Of a stretch of DNA of 64,000 bases, positions 59,945 to 64,000 are shown piece by piece (positions within the stretch are counted from its first letter, which is position 1; the number at the start of each line of letters is the position of its first letter). Below the pieces are notes generated by a model, which was not told the DNA's origin, did not search any database, and worked only from the letters and a program-made list of their open reading frames with translations. The DNA comes from Combretum micranthum. Taxonomy: Eukaryota; Streptophyta; Magnoliopsida; Myrtales; Combretaceae. The stretch is from positions 157,766-221,765 of the forward strand of contig JAMXBD010002234.1 in assembly GCA_024138025.1 (NCBI GenBank), read 5' to 3'. The position numbers and the translations under genes were made by a program.

Positions 59945-61452
59945 TCAACCTTGTCGAGCATGGATTTTGATTTCTGGTTCAATTTCCTTTAATCCGATTT
60001 ACATCAAACCCTAACCCATTTGACATAAATCATCAACTAAGAATTAAAGGAAATATTAGTTTTTAAAATTATTTTGGAGTCGCCACCTAACTAGAATAAG
60101 AAAAAAAAAAAGAAAACCAAGATCAATGGGTAGGTTGATCTCGGTTATGCTACTGATCCGCAAAAAACAATCGTTTAAAAAAAAATGAAAACCAGAAATT
60201 AACTTGAGTCCGAGGGGCTAACCTATTAAAACCTAAATAATTACCACTTATAGCTTTCCAATTAAAATTGCTTTTTTTTTAATGTCCAAAATCCAAATTA
60301 TAAAATATTTACAAGGCTTTAACTAACTAATCCTATAGTTGATATTTACAAATATGTACACATTTACTAATTTAATCAACTAATAAATTTCCATCAACAA
60401 TCATATATAATCTAAGAGCTTAATATAGTTAAATTAATCAAATCCTATCAATTCTATCAATATTCACATATCCTAAACTAAACTAAGAGAATTGATCAAA
60501 TTCAAAAAAATAATTTTTTACATATTTTGAGTCATCCATTTAGGTGCCTACGTACCCGCTAATCGGGATCAGACGTACGTAGTTCTTTAATAAAAACTTT
60601 AATTTGTTGATCAAATTTAGAGTTTACAATTCTTTTTCCTTTAAATTTGTTAAATCTTGATAGTTTTGACAAAATTAACTTTTTGATGATATGGATCCTA
60701 AGATTTATCAATTTAAGTTCTTACTATTTCATAAAAATCAAACTTTTTTCTAAGTGACAACACTCTTTAAAGAAACATAGCATATCAATCCACATGTTAT
60801 CATTAATTAAATTATCACAAGAAATCAAATTTCATACATACATGAGAAAAAAAATGTTATTACAAACATATAAAAGAAGAAATATTTATAACATCAAATG
60901 GTATATCACGAACATCATGGTTATCATATAATAACTTATTATTTGAATACATCATGGCAAAGATTCAATCTATGTCATTAAAGTATTTAAAAAAAAAAAA
61001 CTGACTTTATTAGTCAAGGGATAAAGTGAAAATTAAAATCAAAGTGCTATGATAATATTAATAAATCAAATTTATGAAAATCAATTGGCAAAGCCATAAT
61101 AAATCTTGTCAAGATAAAAATTAATTTAGGAATTTTAATAGCAATTTTATACAATATAAACCTAAGAATTTAATCTATAAACAATATTATAAAGAAATCA
61201 CTCAAAAAGAAATATGAATTATCCTTATGTTTTGAATGCCTAAGCAACTACTAATAATATGTAATATTTATTATGTCATAATCTTATTATTGTTTATTAT
61301 TTTTCATTGTTACAATACTACGATAATTCATTAACTTATAATATCATATTACTAGTATGCTTTATTAAGTGAAAAAAAAAAGGCTTACCTAAGGATTGAA
61401 CGCGTACGGGAGAATTGATGGTCGGAGCTCTGGCTGGTCGACTTGAGACAGA

Positions 61453-63107
61453 TGATAAACCCAATTTATTCCTATTTTATGAATGCCAAATTGGACTTTT
61501 ATTGATTTTTATTGATAAATATTATGAATTAACACTTAAAAATTAATTTAGCTTTGGGGCCTTTAAAGGAGTTATTTTATAAAAAGAAAGCAAAACGAGT
61601 CAAAAATGCAAAGTTTGGACCAAAAAGTGGTTAACACAACAAAGACAAGCCATGTCAAGGAAAAGAACAATCGATGTCTAAATCTCAAGTTTTGGAAGGA
61701 CAAGCTCAGTGACATGACTTGTCACAAAACATGTCAAACCCAGAATTTCACCTTGCAAAGACACGAGCATGACATGACTTGTCGCTAAGCATGTTGTTTT
61801 TGAAGATTGAAAACAGCCTGTTACACAACTTCAGGACAAGCCGTGTCCCAAGTCATGCAAATGAAGAAAGAAAAACCACAGCAAGGGACACGACTTTGGG
61901 ATAAGCCATGTCCCGTCATGTCACTTTCCACGATAAAGAAATTGGCCAGACATGCTCAAGTGACACGACTTGTCCCAAAACACTTTAATTTGACAGTGAG
62001 TTGCTTTTTGAGAAACGGCTTGTTTAATGAATAGTAACCCCCTATTTATTAAAATAACATTCATTGGGCATTAAAGGGGTGTTACTTTGGAAAGCCAAAA
62101 GACCCATAACTTCCCATTCCCTCTATAATGAGCATTCAATTCCATTTATGTGAGATTCATTATAAATTGAAGATGGAGGAAGAATCAAGAAAAGGAAAGC
62201 AAGAGAGTAAATATAGAAATTATACACAAGTTCTTCAGGATTCCAGCAACAAGTCAAGATTATTACGGATTGAAGATTCGAAATTTTTTAGCTTTATTCT
62301 TTTTGGGTGTTATCATGATTTCAAATTTACTGTTTGAATTTCATGTATTATCATTAGACACTATGGAAGAGTGAAATTGCAGATGTGGGTTTTGTTGAAC
62401 TCCATGTTTATCATGCGATAAGGCTTTGAGCTTAATTAAAGATTGAAGTTCTTTGTTCAATTGCATGCTTCTAATCATTTCTTAAGTTTGTAAGTCCGGA
62501 AATACAGATTTATGACTTATTTCACTTAAGTAATTGAAAGATTACTTTTATGATTTGATTTATGCAATTGAAGAGATTTATTTGTAATTCTAGACATAGA
62601 ATAACAAGAATCTTCTATTATGAAAATGAAAATGAGTTCATGTTATTAATGCAAATTTGGGTTGATATTGATTTAGAAGACATCCTAATTGATTAGCTTA
62701 GGTTTAGACAAATTGTTAGATTTGAAAGAATTGACATTTTACTTAAGGAACTCTATAGCTTTAGAACTAAATCTTAATTATCTAGTATGAGTTGCCAAGG
62801 ATTCACATGATAAATTGGAGGTAAAACAAAACCTGGATCATTTGTTCTTATTGAATCTTACTTAATTGTTGTTGGATCTGTGTTAATATTGTTCAAAGTA
62901 AATTAGATAAAATAGTAAAACATCAAAATTGTTCAGTTAGATAGTAGAAAACGAATTAATACTAGTACTTACTTATTCCCTAAGGACGATCCCAATTTTA
63001 GCACTATATTATATTTCTGATAAGTACATTTCCTATTGCCTTTATAGTGAATTAAAAACGGGCCATTATAAGTTTAAAAACTATGCTTAAAGGCAAGATC
63101 ATTACCA
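61453..63107 (+). repeat. Athila-type solo LTR
   Basis: 1655 bp. Starts TGATAAACCCAATTTATTCC, parallel to the Athila LTR start in this window. It keeps the CCTATTGCC...TAGTG block near its end and ends CATTACCA. Perfect TSDs ACAGA (61448-61452, 63108-63112). It is too diverged from the full element to be the same subfamily. It has its own imperfect-palindrome array (61644-61974). Confidence 0.85.
61644..61974 (+). promoter_or_regulatory. GACAAGYCATGTC-type palindrome array in solo LTR
   Basis: Imperfect 13-bp palindromes GACAAGCCATGTC (61644), GACATGACTTGTC (61711 and 61771), GACAAGCCGTGTC (61835), a split copy at 61887-61913 and GACACGACTTGTC (61962). Spacings are mostly 60-67 bp. A TATAATG at 62124 lies downstream. 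Confidence 0.8.
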
Positions 63108-64000
63108 ACAGACGAATGTGGAATTGGGTTGGAGTGATCACAAGGCGATGCAGTGGCCGAATAGGGGGGTTTTGAAGCCCTCGATCTACTAAACACTTCG
63201 GTAGCTTCCAATTGCTCCGATTTTCCTTTTTTTTATGAAGAATTTAAAATTAGAATGTTGAAACCTAAATTTGACAATACCAAAATGGAATAAAAAATTG
63301 AGAATAAAATTAAAAGTATTGGGAGAGAGTAGACCTTTTTTTTTAAAAAAAATAGAAGATGAGGAGACTATTTATATGTTTTAATTCGGCTTAAAATTTT
63401 CCTAAACAATTGATTGAAAATCTAGGATTCTAAGACACGGTTTTCACAAATTTAAAAAAATCATAGCCAAAACGGTTGTAACTTTCCAATTAAATGTCTT
63501 GTCATATATGTCTTTCCCATATTATAACAACCCAAATCTTCAATATTGCCTAAAAAACGAATTTCATGCGTTTTTTAGGAAACTAACAAAAACACATTTT
63601 TCCTAATTTTCAAACCCAAATTTGAAATAGTTATTGTTGATGAAAACATGTAATCTACAAACCAAATTAAACTAGTCAATACCTAGTTTCCATATGTGCA
63701 TTCGGTTCATGGAAATCGGGTTTGGAAATGGGCCGAAAATGGACCCAAAGAGGGCTTAGAAGATGAATAGTATTATTATTATTTTTTTTTCTGCATATTA
63801 TACTATATTATATATGTATATAATATTACATCTATTATTTATTTCCTTAATTTGATTTATTTTCCTAATTTTCATTTCTAAAATCCTAATGCTTATAATT
63901 GCAAATATTCCTTTAATTTAGCCTTATATATACTAATATTAACATCTAATTATCAATAATTGATAAAAATAAATTGTCAAAATGAGGTTCTAACATCAGC

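Larger units (their letters stand above)
59995..64000 (-). repeat. Tat/Ogre-like gypsy LTR, reverse, interrupted and partial
   Basis: On the minus strand: a TATA-like ACATATAAATAG (around 63370), GGGTACGTAGGCACC (around 60550) and GGTGGCGACTCC near 60090. These are signatures I associate with Tat/Ogre-type LTRs read 5' to 3' toward lower coordinates. It is split by the solo LTR 61453-63107 and runs off the right edge. The end near 59995 is approximate. No coding sequence seen. Confidence 0.5.

Overview
This is AT-rich nuclear DNA from a flowering plant, probably a eudicot. I infer this from the repeat families: Athila, CRM-like and Tekay-like Ty3/gypsy, Ale-, Tork- and SIRE-like Ty1/copia, a TRIM and plant hAT elements, with initiator-Met or Asp tRNA primer sites. 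I find no convincing intact host gene. The window is a nest of LTR retrotransposons typical of heterochromatin or a large intergenic space. The species cannot be named from the sequence alone.

Layout: 1-1555 SIRE-like LTR; 1560-4410 5'-truncated gypsy LTR; 6117-8922 solo LTR of the same family (TSD TATAC) beside a third LTR fragment (8928-9831); 10723-11060 hAT remnant; 11180-12340 GT-skewed island; 13060-16300 decayed gypsy LTR plus gag; 17108-17931 hAT remnant with a transposase C-terminus; 18587-23201 complete but mutated copia element (TSD CAACC); 23207-25850 unassigned; 25855-28830 Tork-like copia, cut by a Tekay-like gypsy element (28831-~37325), whose gag is itself cut by a 4.8 kb reverse-oriented solo LTR (32225-37019, TSD TCCAA); 37988-43561 CRM-like element; 44041-44692 hAT element; 45818-46405 TRIM; 47019-59944 Athila element with perfect TSD TCAAC; about 59995-64000 reverse-oriented Tat/Ogre-like LTR, interrupted by an Athila-type solo LTR (61453-63107, TSD ACAGA).

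The Athila element is the best preserved. It has two 1.5 kb LTRs, a tRNA-Asp primer site, gag-pol, a third ORF, and two polypurine tracts. Its reading frames are broken almost only by single-base shifts. The LTR promoter and a separate candidate promoter in front of the third ORF both sit downstream of arrays of the same GC-rich palindrome (consensus TGTACGGSCGTACA). Unrelated palindromic motifs with a similar spacing of about 60 bp occur in two other LTR families here. I consider this shared promoter architecture the most interesting signal in the window.

All element boundaries are supported by terminal repeats, TSDs, primer sites or recognised protein motifs read by eye. Lineage names rest on remembered family signatures and should be confirmed by domain phylogeny.
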